Source: a virus. From it: DNA of 35,422 nucleotides. The translations under genes and the position numbers were made by a program. The stretch lies in the IMG/VR virus record IMGVR_UViG_3300048592_000389, positions 1-35,422 of that record, one strand, 5' to 3'. The notes under the pieces are model-generated. The model was not told the origin of the DNA. It ran no database searches and saw nothing but the letters and a program-made list of their open reading frames with translations. This document shows positions 1-8,314 of the stretch, piece after piece. Each line of letters begins with the position of its first letter. Positions within the stretch are counted from its first letter, which is position 1.

Positions 1-129
1 GTTGGCAGCGACGTGTGGTGGACTTTGCCCACACCATTCATCTCGGAATCCCGCGGGGGTCGCTATTTTCGCTATTGGCCGCTATTTCGCGCTTCCCCTG
101 GCGCTCGGCTTCTGGCACGCTGCGTGTCG
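1..129. other. Left edge, non-coding, with CGCTATT repeats
   Basis: No convincing gene lies here; the open frames that cross it are shadows or lack a ribosome site. The stretch holds three direct copies of CGCTATT starting at 61, 70 and 80, that is, spaced about one helical turn apart. Such phased repeats can be protein-binding sites, for example for packaging or an activator, but nothing in the sequence shows which. The region may also be the tail of a control region upstream of the packaging operon. Confidence 0.35.
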
Positions 130-348
130 ATGGGCCACCTCACCCGCAGAGAGCTCCTCGGCCTCGCCGCTCTCGGCGGCGTCCTCTCGGCTGGCGCCAC
201 CCGCTGCACGGTGCGCGACGTCGAGGTCCGCCGGCTGGACGGCGAGCCGCTCGAGCCCGAGCGCGAGGAGCCCCCTGAGCCGCACGTCGAGGCGCACGTG
301 CTCGGCTATGGGCTGGCGCTGGTCCCTCCGCACCGGGGTCTGCGATGA
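130..348 (+). CDS. Small protein with Tat-like signal sequence
   Basis: A 72-residue product of unknown function. Its first 25 residues have the shape of a twin-arginine export signal: TRRELLG at residues 5-11, a hydrophobic stretch LAALGGVLSAGA, then a cysteine at 26. The rest is acidic and proline/glutamate-rich. The ATG at 130 was chosen because it puts the RR motif at the usual place; the same frame is open upstream to 13. There is no strong ribosome site. The stop overlaps the next gene's ATG by 4 bp (ATGA), which supports co-translation. The cysteine context (ATRC) is not a normal lipobox. It could also be a chance frame in GC-rich DNA. Confidence 0.4.
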   Translation: MGHLTRRELLGLAALGGVLSAGATRCTVRDVEVRRLDGEPLEPEREEPPEPHVEAHVLGYGLALVPPHRGLR

Positions 349-770
349 GTCCGATTCAGCCGGGCGTCATGCCCGACCTCCCGCCGCCGTTCCCGTGCTG
401 TCCGTTCGAGGAGGAGTGCAACCTGCACGTCTTCAACGGCGAGCGGCTCACGAACGGCCGGATCGTCGCGCGCTGCACGACGCACGACCGCCCTCTGCAC
501 GTCGGCATGGTGCTCGGCTTCTTCTTGCAGAAGCTCCTCGCGGTCGAGCGCGGTTTCGGGGCTCGGCTCGAGTCGCTTCGCGAGCACGTCGACGCCGCTG
601 TCACGACGATGATGGAGGGGGGCGACCCGATCGACGTGCGCGTCGCGCGGCTCGAGGAGTTCTTCGGCATGGAGCCGAACGACGGCCCGCAGGCGCAGGA
701 GATCGAGCGACGCGTTCGTGAGCGCGCTGCGCAAGTCGCGCCCGACGCGGAGCCCGGGACCGAGGGGTGA
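345..770 (+). CDS. Hypothetical protein upstream of terminase genes
   Basis: A 141-residue protein that I do not recognise. The N-terminal part is rich in Pro and Cys (PPPFPCCPFEEEC, residues 13-25) followed by another Cys and two His around residues 44-52, so it may bind a metal. The C-terminal half is helical and charged. It overlaps its neighbours by 4 bp on both sides (ATGA, GTGA), so it is part of the packaging operon. Confidence 0.6.
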   Translation: MSPIQPGVMPDLPPPFPCCPFEEECNLHVFNGERLTNGRIVARCTTHDRPLHVGMVLGFFLQKLLAVERGFGARLESLREHVDAAVTTMMEGGDPIDVRVARLEEFFGMEPNDGPQAQEIERRVRERAAQVAPDAEPGTEG

Positions 771-1498
771 GCGCTCCCGTCCCGCCGCCGGCCCTGAGCA
801 TCCTCACGGGCGCGCCGATCGACGACGTCTGTGAGGGCTGCCTCGAAGAGGTGCCGCTCGAGCAGCTCGTTGCCTCGCGGCGCGACAAGGTGACGATGCT
901 CCTGCTCTGCGATCGCTGCCTCGAGAAGGGCAAGGACGCGCCGAGCGAGAAGCTGCCGGTGCCGGCGGACCTGGGGACGGAGATCATCGCGAAGACGGGG
1001 GTTCACCCGAAGCACCTGCGCGTGCTCATGCGCTGGATCGAGGGCGGCCGGTTCTGTGATGCGACGGCCGCGGAGGGGATGGCGGGGACGGGCGCACACA
1101 CGCTCGCGGTCTTCATGGAGCGCTTCCCGAAGGCGCGTGACGCGTTCCGGGAGCTGCTGCGCCTGACGCGGCAGGATCCGGTCTATCTGGCGAAGAAGCT
1201 CAAGCTCGCCCAGAACGCCATGAAGCCGTTCTATCACCCGGGCACGCAGCAGGTCTCGTGGATCCCGGATAACGCGACTCGCTTGCGCGCCGTCGAGCTC
1301 GCGATGCGAGCGCATGGCATCACGCTGAACGAGAAGGGCGGGGCCGGCGCTGTGACGGTCATCATCAACGAGAACATCGACAGCGACGAGGAGTCCAGCA
1401 GCGTGGTGCTCGACGCCGACGAGTTCAAGGTGGAGGTGAACCTGCCGGCGAAGAAGGGGCGGCCGGCGAAGGACATCACGCCGAGGAAGCCGCGGTGA
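767..1498 (+). CDS. Candidate small terminase with N-terminal zinc ribbon
   Basis: A 243-residue protein one small gene upstream of the large terminase, the usual place of a small terminase, which recognises the packaging site and loads the large subunit. Residues about 68-170 are helical and contain a segment resembling a helix-turn-helix (RFCDATAAEGMAGTGAHTL), followed by a conserved-looking block ending in WIPDNATRLRA. The N-terminus has C22-x2-C25 and C48-x2-C51, a zinc-ribbon pattern that small terminases do not usually carry. The C-terminus is acidic then basic. The GTG start overlaps the previous stop (GTGA). The role is inferred from position; no diagnostic motif was found. Confidence 0.5.
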   Translation: MSAPVPPPALSILTGAPIDDVCEGCLEEVPLEQLVASRRDKVTMLLLCDRCLEKGKDAPSEKLPVPADLGTEIIAKTGVHPKHLRVLMRWIEGGRFCDATAAEGMAGTGAHTLAVFMERFPKARDAFRELLRLTRQDPVYLAKKLKLAQNAMKPFYHPGTQQVSWIPDNATRLRAVELAMRAHGITLNEKGGAGAVTVIINENIDSDEESSSVVLDADEFKVEVNLPAKKGRPAKDITPRKPR

Positions 1499-1707
1499 GC
1501 TGGGAGGATGCAATGGAGGCGGCCGGGCACGAGCTGCTGCCGTGCTGCCAGCATCCGGCTTGTGACGTGTGCGGGATGCACTTCTTCGTCGTGACACCGA
1601 ACTACGTCAAGGGCTTCTGGATCCTCCCCGATTCGCATCTGACGATGCCGGCGATGCCGATCGACTTCGCGCTGTGCCCTGGGGCGCGGCCGCAGGTCGT
1701 GCTCTAG
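1495..1707 (+). CDS. Small Cys-rich putative zinc-binding protein
   Basis: A 70-residue protein between the candidate small terminase and TerL. It has a dense Cys/His cluster (CCQHPACDVCGMH, residues 17-29) and a further Cys near the C-terminus, compatible with a zinc knuckle. It starts with GTG overlapping the previous stop by 4 bp, and its TAG shares one base with the GTG start of TerL. Its function is unknown; position suggests an accessory of packaging. Confidence 0.55.
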   Translation: MSWEDAMEAAGHELLPCCQHPACDVCGMHFFVVTPNYVKGFWILPDSHLTMPAMPIDFALCPGARPQVVL

Positions 1708-3092
1708 TGGCGCTCGCCGCGCAGGACGGCTCGCAGCGCTGGGAGGTGACGTTCCGGCCGAACCCGATTCAGCGCGAGTTCATTCGCTCGCGCGCGGACG
1801 CGGACTTGTGGGCGGCGCGGATGGGGGAGGGCAAGAGCGCCGGGCTCTGCTGGGCGATGTACTACCACCAGAAGCACAACCCGGGCGCGCGCCACGTCCT
1901 GATCCGCGACACGTACGAGAACCTGCGCGACACGACGCTCGCCGAGTTCTTCAAGTGGTTCCCACCCGGCACTTGCGGCGAGTGGAAGGAGACCACGAAG
2001 ACGTTCAAGTGGGCGCTCGGCGAGATGCGCGGGCAGCTCGTTTGCACGGGGGCGCAGGACGAGGTCGACGCAACGAAGTTCATGAGCCGCGAGCTCGCCG
2101 CTGCGTACTTCGACGAGCCCGCGCCCGCGACGGACTCGGGCGGGATCCCCAAGGAAGTGTTCTCGATGGTGATGTCGCGGCTGCGGCAGCCGAAGATGAA
2201 CTTCTACAGCGCGAAGCTCGCGGAGAACAACCCCGACGAGACGCACTGGACCTACAAGACGTTCGTGAAGCCCGGCACGCAGGGATACCGCTACCACCAA
2301 GCGCCGGAGCCGGAGAACCTCGAGAACCTTCCGGACAACTACTACGAGAAGATGCGCCGCGAGTGGGAGAACGCAGGGCGTCCGGACCTCGTTCGGCGCT
2401 TCGTCGATGGGCGCTTCGGATACCAGCAGATCGGCAAGGCGATCACGCCGGAGTTCTCGCCGGATCTACACCTCGTGCATGGCTTGATGCCGCTGCGCGG
2501 GCGCCCGCTGCTCCTCTTCTGGGACTTCGGGCTCAACCCGACGACGGTCTTCGCGCAGCAGACGCCACTCGGCTTCCTGCACGTGCTCGAGGCGTACGTC
2601 GGCGAGGAGTCGGGGGTCATTCAGCACGCGACCGACATCGTGAGGCCGCGCATTCGCGAGCGCTACGATGGGCTCGAGCTGATCCACATCGGCGACCCGG
2701 CAGGTCACAACCGCGAGCAGAGCAACTCGAACGTGACGGCGGTCTCGACGTTGCGCCGCGAGCTCGGCGGGGTCTTCCGCAAGGGCCCGGTCGGCTTCGA
2801 CGACGGCGTGAACGCGCTGCGCGAGCTCTTGCGGCGCACGATCCAGGGGCGCGGGGTGATTCAGATCGACCGCAACCGGGCGGAGCCGGTGTTTCTCGCG
2901 CTGCGCGGTGGGTGGCACCGCAGGGTGCATCGCGGCGGGATCGTGTCGGCCGAGGCGGTCAAGAACATTCACAGCCACGTGGGCGATGCCATGCGCTACG
3001 GGGTGGGGAAGCTCTACCCGACCGGGAAGGCCAAGGAGCCCAAGGGTGTCAAGCGAAAGGCTCCTATCGCGCAGGTCTGGCGTCAGCGCTGA
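1707..3092 (+). CDS. terL: Terminase large subunit
   Basis: This is the packaging motor: an N-terminal ATPase pumps DNA into the prohead and a C-terminal RNase H-like nuclease cuts concatemers. The 462-residue product has a Walker A-like loop GEGKS at residues 40-44 (with Glu where many ATPases have Ser/Thr/Gly), a Walker B-like YFDEP around residue 135, and three acidic nuclease positions: WDFG (D273), IGDPAGH, and HVGDAMR near the C-terminus. I chose GTG 1707, which overlaps the upstream TAG by one base; the open frame extends back to 1569 but that extension overlaps the previous gene and has no terminase character. The length is normal for the family. It is followed by portal, scaffold and capsid genes, as expected. 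Confidence 0.92.
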   Translation: MALAAQDGSQRWEVTFRPNPIQREFIRSRADADLWAARMGEGKSAGLCWAMYYHQKHNPGARHVLIRDTYENLRDTTLAEFFKWFPPGTCGEWKETTKTFKWALGEMRGQLVCTGAQDEVDATKFMSRELAAAYFDEPAPATDSGGIPKEVFSMVMSRLRQPKMNFYSAKLAENNPDETHWTYKTFVKPGTQGYRYHQAPEPENLENLPDNYYEKMRREWENAGRPDLVRRFVDGRFGYQQIGKAITPEFSPDLHLVHGLMPLRGRPLLLFWDFGLNPTTVFAQQTPLGFLHVLEAYVGEESGVIQHATDIVRPRIRERYDGLELIHIGDPAGHNREQSNSNVTAVSTLRRELGGVFRKGPVGFDDGVNALRELLRRTIQGRGVIQIDRNRAEPVFLALRGGWHRRVHRGGIVSAEAVKNIHSHVGDAMRYGVGKLYPTGKAKEPKGVKRKAPIAQVWRQR

Positions 3093-3417
3093 CGGGCGCG
3101 TGGGGACGGACCCGACGATCGCGCTGGTCGGCGCTCTGGCCGGCGACCGCGACGGCGAGCCGGTACGCAATCTGTGGGCGTCGGTGATGCTACTCGCCTA
3201 CGTCGACTTGCACTGGCCGCCGGAGATGGTCACGAGCCAGGGGGAGGCGCGGCGGGTGCGACAGACAGCGGAACACTTCTTCTTCGGGAGGGGGGACTCG
3301 GGGCTGCCGTGGGTTGCGCAGGCGCTTGGACTCGACCCCGAACTCGTGCGACAGTGGGCACGCATCAAGAACGAGGACGTTCTCCGCCTGTGGAAGACGT
3401 CGGGGTGGGGGAGATAG
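3046..3417 (+). CDS. Small phage protein between TerL and portal
   Basis: A 123-residue protein of unknown function. It has an Ala/Leu-rich helix (LWASVMLLAYVDL), an Arg/Gln-rich stretch leading to EHFFFG, and a C-terminal segment resembling a helix-turn-helix (LPWVAQALGLDPELVRQWAR). From memory, many tailed phages carry small proteins of this shape with a FxxVCxxAGLDPxxVR-like ending. The GTG at 3046 is preceded by AAGGAG at 3033-3038, so the gene would overlap the end of terL by 47 bp. A second GTG at 3100 avoids the overlap but has no visible ribosome site. Confidence 0.6.
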   Translation: MSSERLLSRRSGVSADGRVGTDPTIALVGALAGDRDGEPVRNLWASVMLLAYVDLHWPPEMVTSQGEARRVRQTAEHFFFGRGDSGLPWVAQALGLDPELVRQWARIKNEDVLRLWKTSGWGR

Positions 3418-3420
3418 GCG

Positions 3421-5274
3421 ATGGCTCAGCCGCTCATGCCGAATGCACCCGAGGTTCTCGAGGACGGCCCCTCGATCAGCCGGGAGGCGCTGTTCCGGCT
3501 CGTCATGGAGTATTGGCAGGAGGCGCGGGACGCGCGCGAGACGGGGCTCGAGGCGCGCGACGAAATCTGGCGACAGTCGATCGACGCCTACTACGGCCGC
3601 CAGGACTTCTCTGGCAAGGCGGAGTGGCAGAGCCGGGTCACGCTTCGCGACACGGCGCGCTTCGCCGATCGCTACGCGGCCTCGCTCGGCCGAGCGCTCA
3701 TGCAGGTGGGTCGCGATTGGTACGAGCCGCAGGTCCCGCAGAACGAGACGCCGCTGATTCCGCTCGTGCGCAAGCTCCTCGACTACCACCTCGCGCGCTG
3801 TGGCTCTTCACCGATGGGGCATCCGGTCGGCTTCCGGAAGCCCTTCAAGCAGACGGCGAAGGCGGGCACCATGCTCGCAATGGTCTCCGCCGTGACGTGG
3901 GACAGCGAGCAGAAGCGGGTTCGCCTCGAGCCGGTCGACGCGCGCGAAATCTACCTCGACCCGACCGGCCGCGGCATGTACCGCGTGCGTCGCTACGAGG
4001 TCGACCACTACGAGCTCCTGCGCATGGCGGAGGAGACTGACGCGGACGGAGACTCCGTGTGGGATCGCGAGGCGATCGACCGCCTCGTGTCGACCGCCGA
4101 TCGCGAGATGGAGTCGGAGCGGGAACGCACTTCGAGGACGGGCCGCACGCGGGGCCCGCAGAGCCGCCGCCCGCACGTGCTGAAAGAGTTCCTCTGCGTG
4201 CTCGTGAACGAGGACGGCGAGCGCCTCACTGCGGAGGTGGAGGGGCGCGTCGTCGACAAGTGGCTCGTCGTTCTCGGCGACGACCTCGAAGTGATTCGTG
4301 GCCCGGAGCCGAACCCGTTCTGGCACGGGCTCGACTGGATCGTCTATCACCCGCTGATCGACGTTCCCTTCTCGATCTACGGGAAGACGTACACGGAGGA
4401 CTTCCTCTCGATCGTCGAGGCACACGAGGACTTGACGCGGCTCCTGCTCGACTCGACGGCGATCACGACGCTCAAGAGCTACGCGATCAAGCCGAATCTG
4501 CTCGAGGACCCGACACAGATCGACGACGGCATGCGCCCGCTCAAGCTCTGGCTCGCAGACGATGATGCGGATATGGAGCAGTTCATTCGCGAGATCGAGA
4601 TGGGAAGCGTGCCTTCGCAGTCCATCGCGATTTGGCAGGGGCTCCGGGGCGCCGCGCGCGAGGCGGCGAAGCAGAACGACATCGACCTGGGGCAGGTTCC
4701 GCAGAAGGGCGACATCACCGCGACGGAGATCACGACCGTCGAGAGCCAGGGCGGCGAGATGGTGCTCGACGTCGCCGAGGGCATCGACGAGGGCTACCTC
4801 TCGGTCGTGCTGTCGCTCGTGTTCTGGACCGGGTTGCAGTACATGGACCCGCAGACGGACGAGTCGATCGCAGACCAGCTCGGCGAGGACATCGCCGCGA
4901 TGGTGACGGCGCAGCGGCAGGACTTCCGCTGGCGCCGCTACTCGTTCAAGGTGAAGGCGATCGCGGGTGTCGCAGAGCGAAACGAGGCGGCACGCAAGCT
5001 CTTGCAGCTCCTCCAGCTCGTCGGTACGAGCGAGGCGCTCGTGAACGCGCTCCTGGGGGTGGCGGATATGGGAAAGCTCATGGGGGAGATCATGCGTTCG
5101 ATCGGCTTCGACTGGACGCGGATCGCGAAGACGACGCCTCCGGACGTGCAGCCGGGCATTGCGCCTGACGGCTCGCCGGCCGAGCTTCCGCCCGGCGCGA
5201 TGACGCCCGAGCAGGCGACCTCGCAGGCGGTCGACGCCGCGCGCACGCGGCTCGGCGTGGAGGGTGGTGCGTGA
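3421..5274 (+). CDS. Portal protein (head-tail connector)
   Basis: The portal forms the 12-fold ring at the unique capsid vertex through which DNA enters and leaves. The 617-residue product lies directly after TerL and before the scaffold and capsid genes, and its size fits podoviral portals of 500-700 residues. Supporting stretches include an N-terminal helical region with DIYYG-like SIDAYYGRQDF, a central block DAREIYLDPTGRGMYR, then RLLLDSTAITTLKSYAIKPN and a C-terminal helix/barrel-like region ending in an Ala/Thr/Gln-rich tail. The start is ATG 3421 with GGGGGAG about 10 bp upstream. The family call rests on position, size and these segments. Confidence 0.85.
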   Translation: MAQPLMPNAPEVLEDGPSISREALFRLVMEYWQEARDARETGLEARDEIWRQSIDAYYGRQDFSGKAEWQSRVTLRDTARFADRYAASLGRALMQVGRDWYEPQVPQNETPLIPLVRKLLDYHLARCGSSPMGHPVGFRKPFKQTAKAGTMLAMVSAVTWDSEQKRVRLEPVDAREIYLDPTGRGMYRVRRYEVDHYELLRMAEETDADGDSVWDREAIDRLVSTADREMESERERTSRTGRTRGPQSRRPHVLKEFLCVLVNEDGERLTAEVEGRVVDKWLVVLGDDLEVIRGPEPNPFWHGLDWIVYHPLIDVPFSIYGKTYTEDFLSIVEAHEDLTRLLLDSTAITTLKSYAIKPNLLEDPTQIDDGMRPLKLWLADDDADMEQFIREIEMGSVPSQSIAIWQGLRGAAREAAKQNDIDLGQVPQKGDITATEITTVESQGGEMVLDVAEGIDEGYLSVVLSLVFWTGLQYMDPQTDESIADQLGEDIAAMVTAQRQDFRWRRYSFKVKAIAGVAERNEAARKLLQLLQLVGTSEALVNALLGVADMGKLMGEIMRSIGFDWTRIAKTTPPDVQPGIAPDGSPAELPPGAMTPEQATSQAVDAARTRLGVEGGA

Positions 5275-5618
5275 GGAAGGCGACGGCGCAGCGCGTGCAG
5301 GAGATCCTCGATCGTGGGAGCGCCTCGCTCGAGGTCGCCGCGTGGCTCGGTGACTTCTTCGAGCGCGAGTATGAGCGCGTCGAGGGCGAGGTCTCGAAGC
5401 GCATTGAGGCGGGCACGCTGACTCCTGAGGAGTCGCGCTTCTGGTGGCTCGAGATGGATGCGATGCGGCGCCTCGCGAAGCGCATCGAGGGCTCGGCGCG
5501 CGCGGCGCAGGCGATTCGGGAGCAGGTCGAGGAGCGCGAGATGGCGAAGCGGTCGCGCGAGGCCGCAGTTCGCCGCAGCCCGATCGACGGGGTCGAGTCC
5601 GTGGGCCGCATGCGCTGA
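5271..5618 (+). CDS. Small helical head-region protein
   Basis: A 115-residue, almost wholly helical, highly charged protein; residues 60-105 could form a coiled coil. It starts with GTG overlapping the portal stop (GTGA), so its translation is probably coupled to that of the portal. I do not recognise the family. Position between portal and scaffold suggests a head-assembly accessory or part of the scaffold. Confidence 0.65.
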   Translation: MRKATAQRVQEILDRGSASLEVAAWLGDFFEREYERVEGEVSKRIEAGTLTPEESRFWWLEMDAMRRLAKRIEGSARAAQAIREQVEEREMAKRSREAAVRRSPIDGVESVGRMR

Positions 5619-5623
5619 AGGGG

Positions 5624-5661
5624 GTTCCACGGGGAACGTCCGGCGTGTGAAATGGTTTCAC
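5624..5661. promoter_or_regulatory. Two short inverted repeats before the scaffold gene
   Basis: In the 62-bp gap before the scaffold-like gene are two dyads. The first is GTTCC-ACGG-GGAAC at 5624-5637. The second is a perfect 15-bp dyad GTGAAA-TGG-TTTCAC at 5647-5661. They are the only non-coding DNA of note in the head gene cluster. They may be operator or mRNA structures that set the high expression of scaffold and capsid; no consensus promoter hexamers were found with them. Confidence 0.35.
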
Positions 5662-5680
5662 GGTTGACGGACCCCGGGGG

Positions 5681-6397
5681 ATGCCGGCAAGATCCGCCGC
5701 GATGGCAGCCGCAGCACCGACGTCGCAGGACGACCCGCAGCGAGAGACGCCCGACGAGCGCGCGGAGCGCCTCGAGCGCGAGCGCGACGAGGCGGTGGCG
5801 CGGGAGCGGCGCGCATTCGATGCGCTCGTCGAAGGTCGCCGCGCTCCGCGCGCCGACGTCCAGTCGGACGACGAGCGCGAGCCCGCGGACCCCGGCCCGG
5901 AGCCGGATCCGCTCATCGACCCGGACAAGCACCGCGCGTGGCGCGACGCTCGCGAGCGGCGCGTCATCTGGATCGCGGGCGCTCCGGCGCGCCGGATGGA
6001 GCAGCGCGAGCGCGAGCGGGAGCGGCAGCAGGCGCTCTGGCAGCGCTACCGCGAGCGCTACCCGGACCTCTCGGAAGACACCGACCTCGTTCGGTCGCAG
6101 TTCCTCGCGGTCACGGAAGGCACAGGCATCATGCGCGACGGAGAAGAGGACGCCGTTCTCGACCGCGTCGCGTCGCGCGTTCGCAAGTACACCTCGGGTC
6201 GCGCGGCCGGCGACGATGGGGACCCCTCTCTCGGACGGCCGGGCTCGGCGCCGCGCGCGCCGAGTGTTCGTGGCGGCACCCGGCGCATTGCCGGACCGAA
6301 GCCGGAGCCCGAGCCCGAGAAGCCCGGCACGTTGCTGGGCGAGCTCGGCGAGATCCGCGAGAACATCGCGGTTCCCGGCTACGGGAAGTTCTACTAG
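5681..6397 (+). CDS. Scaffold-like protein
   Basis: A 238-residue, extremely charged protein, with Arg/Glu-rich helical stretches (residues about 25-60 and 105-130), an acidic Pro-rich linker and a Pro/Glu-rich C-terminus. This composition and its position directly before the capsid gene are typical of an internal scaffold that guides prohead assembly and is then removed. The C-terminal block ending in AVPGYGKFY could be the capsid-binding end. The start is ATG 5681, with ATG 5702 as an alternative; neither has a clean ribosome site. The function is inferred from composition and neighbours. Confidence 0.65.
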   Translation: MPARSAAMAAAAPTSQDDPQRETPDERAERLERERDEAVARERRAFDALVEGRRAPRADVQSDDEREPADPGPEPDPLIDPDKHRAWRDARERRVIWIAGAPARRMEQRERERERQQALWQRYRERYPDLSEDTDLVRSQFLAVTEGTGIMRDGEEDAVLDRVASRVRKYTSGRAAGDDGDPSLGRPGSAPRAPSVRGGTRRIAGPKPEPEPEKPGTLLGELGEIRENIAVPGYGKFY

Positions 6398-6409
6398 GAG
6401 GGGTGAGCG

Positions 6410-7360
6410 ATGTCCTGGGCCGAGCATGCGCCGAGCGGCACCTACCGCAATCACGCGCTCTCGAAGAACGTTCGCATGGAGGCGATGCAGAACCTCCAGT
6501 TCGCCCCGCACGCTTCGCCCGAGCCGGGCTACGGCAAGAAGAAGGGCGAGGCGATCACGATCACCCGCATGTTCCAGCTTCCGCGGGCGCCGCAGGTCGG
6601 CGAGCGGGAGTTCCTGCCTCGGGTGCGGCCGGACACCTCGACCGTGCAGATCACCCCGGCCGAGTGGGGGCTCGCGATCGAGCTCACCAAGCTCGAAGAG
6701 GACCTGACCTTCTTCGAGCTCGACCCGAAGATGCGCAAGCTCCTGCGCGACTCGATCGCCCGCACCGTCGACGTCATGGTGGCGGACGCTTTCAAGCTCA
6801 CGCCGTACAAGTTCATCCCGACGGCCGGCGGCGGCACCTTCGACACCGACGGAACGCCGTCGACCACGGCGGACGCGAACCTCGACATCGCGGACCTTCG
6901 GACGATCCGCGACCGCCTGAAGCGGCTCAAGGTGCCGCCGATGTCGAACGGGCTCTGGGTCGGCCTGCTCTCGACCCGGGCCGCGCGCGGCATCAAGAAC
7001 GACAACACGTACGCGACCTGGGTCTCCCCGACGAGTCGCATCGGCCTCGAGACCTCGACGGCCGGTGCTCCGCGCAACATGCGCGGCTATCTCGGGGTGG
7101 TGGAGGACATCGCCCTGTACGAGACGAATCACGAGGACGCGCTCTCGGACCTCGTCGGTGCGTCGACCGTCTGTGGTGAGGCGGTGTTCTTCGGGGACGA
7201 CGCCACGTCGCTCGCCGAGGTCGAGACACCGGACCTGCGCATCGGCCCGAGCTACGACCTCGGGCGCTTCCGCGACATCGGCTGGGTCGGGAACCTGAAC
7301 GCCGGCCTCGTCTGGCCGGAGGCGACCTACTCTCGCGTCATCCACGTGACGAGCGCCTAG
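6410..7360 (+). CDS. Major capsid protein
   Basis: The 316-residue product follows the scaffold-like gene and has the strongest ribosome site of the region (AGGAGGGGTGAG just before ATG 6410), as expected for the most abundant structural protein. The segment RTVDVMVADAFKLTPYK, followed by a Gly/Thr-rich loop and TIRDRLKRLKVP, resembles capsid proteins of podoviral/N4 gp56-type families as I recall them. The C-terminal part is beta-rich with an acidic face and ends in VIHVTSA. A viral HK97-type fold is expected but cannot be verified from sequence inspection. Confidence 0.8.
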   Translation: MSWAEHAPSGTYRNHALSKNVRMEAMQNLQFAPHASPEPGYGKKKGEAITITRMFQLPRAPQVGEREFLPRVRPDTSTVQITPAEWGLAIELTKLEEDLTFFELDPKMRKLLRDSIARTVDVMVADAFKLTPYKFIPTAGGGTFDTDGTPSTTADANLDIADLRTIRDRLKRLKVPPMSNGLWVGLLSTRAARGIKNDNTYATWVSPTSRIGLETSTAGAPRNMRGYLGVVEDIALYETNHEDALSDLVGASTVCGEAVFFGDDATSLAEVETPDLRIGPSYDLGRFRDIGWVGNLNAGLVWPEATYSRVIHVTSA

Positions 7361-7381
7361 GCGCTCGAGGGGGCACACGCA

Positions 7382-7816
7382 ATGCAGATCGGCGAGTACC
7401 TCGAGAAGGACACGGGCGCTTCGCCCGTCACGCTGACGACGGCCGCCGACAAGGCGACCTTCAACTTCCCGTCTCCCGTCGACGTCGTGGGGTGGGGCAT
7501 CATCATCACGACGCTCCTCGACGTGGGTGCCGGGGCGATCTTCGCCTGCGACCGCCGCATCACCGCGGGGTCGGACACGGGCCGCGTCGACGCGGCCGGA
7601 GGCACGATCACCACGCCGGCCGACGTCGCGGTGGGGAAGGTCATCTACCACGAGCTCACGACCCGACTCGAGCTCAACGCTGGCGACCAGATCGTCATCG
7701 AGGCGACCGACGCACCCGACACGGGCGGCGCAGGGATCCTGTTCGTCCGCTACCAGCCGCGCGGCCTGCACCTGAATCAGGATCGCGCCGCGGACGTGGT
7801 CGGATACGCGTCGTGA
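7382..7816 (+). CDS. Small beta-rich head protein (decoration-like)
   Basis: A 144-residue beta-rich protein directly after the capsid gene. It is Gly/Ala/Thr-rich with alternating hydrophobic residues (GWGIIITTLLDVGAGAIF; GDQIVIEATDAP), a pattern typical of a jelly-roll or immunoglobulin-like fold. Small proteins here are often capsid decoration proteins. The start is ATG 7382 with GAGGGGG about 10 bp upstream. The role is inferred from position and composition only. Confidence 0.65.
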   Translation: MQIGEYLEKDTGASPVTLTTAADKATFNFPSPVDVVGWGIIITTLLDVGAGAIFACDRRITAGSDTGRVDAAGGTITTPADVAVGKVIYHELTTRLELNAGDQIVIEATDAPDTGGAGILFVRYQPRGLHLNQDRAADVVGYAS

Positions 7817-8289
7817 GTCTGGACCATTCCAGGCCGCTGACCCTCAAGGTCAAGGGCGAGACCGTCATCGCCATGTACAAGGACGACCCTGGCGTCTTCT
7901 ACAACGAGGCGGGCCGGGAGGTCGCTCCCGAGCTGGCGGCGACGGTCGGCTTCGACATCGTTGCGCTCCAGAAGCAGCGCAACGTGAACCGGCGGGTGGC
8001 GGAGGCGACGAAGGAAATCGAGCGCGAGGAGAGCGAGAAGCTTCGCCGGATCGCGCTCGAGGAGGACCCGGTCTTCTACGCCGAGCACCGCGGCAACACG
8101 GCATTCGCAGTGCGCGACAAGCGGGTTGCGGACCCGAAGGCAGAGCCGGATGCGGCCTACCCGCTCGGGCTCAAGATGACGCGCGAGGAGGCGGAGGAGC
8201 GAGCCGAGTTCCTCATGGCGCTGGTGGCGGACGGCATGACGCCGGACGCGGCGCTCGCGGCCGCGAAGGAGGCCGGCGCGGACGACTAG
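7813..8289 (+). CDS. Hypothetical charged protein at end of head operon
   Basis: A 158-residue protein that starts with a GTG overlapping the previous stop by 4 bp. The N-terminus is beta-like (RPLTLKVKGETVIAMYKDD), the middle is a long charged helix (VAEATKEIEREESEKLRR) and the C-terminus is Ala/Glu-rich. I do not recognise it. The open frame extends far upstream of 7813 but that part is a shadow of the preceding gene. A terminator follows 26 bp after the stop. Confidence 0.65.
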   Translation: MSLDHSRPLTLKVKGETVIAMYKDDPGVFYNEAGREVAPELAATVGFDIVALQKQRNVNRRVAEATKEIEREESEKLRRIALEEDPVFYAEHRGNTAFAVRDKRVADPKAEPDAAYPLGLKMTREEAEERAEFLMALVADGMTPDAALAAAKEAGADD

Positions 8290-8314
8290 AGGCGCTGGCG
8301 AGCGCATGCTCGTA

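Noticed and set aside
3808-5967. 719-residue minus-strand open frame
   Set aside because: It lies opposite the portal gene, with an Arg/Ser/Ala-rich composition typical of antisense frames in GC-rich DNA.
5090-7771. 893-residue minus-strand open frame
   Set aside because: It is the mirror of portal, scaffold and capsid genes; Arg/Val/Leu-rich low-complexity translation, no ribosome site, no domain.
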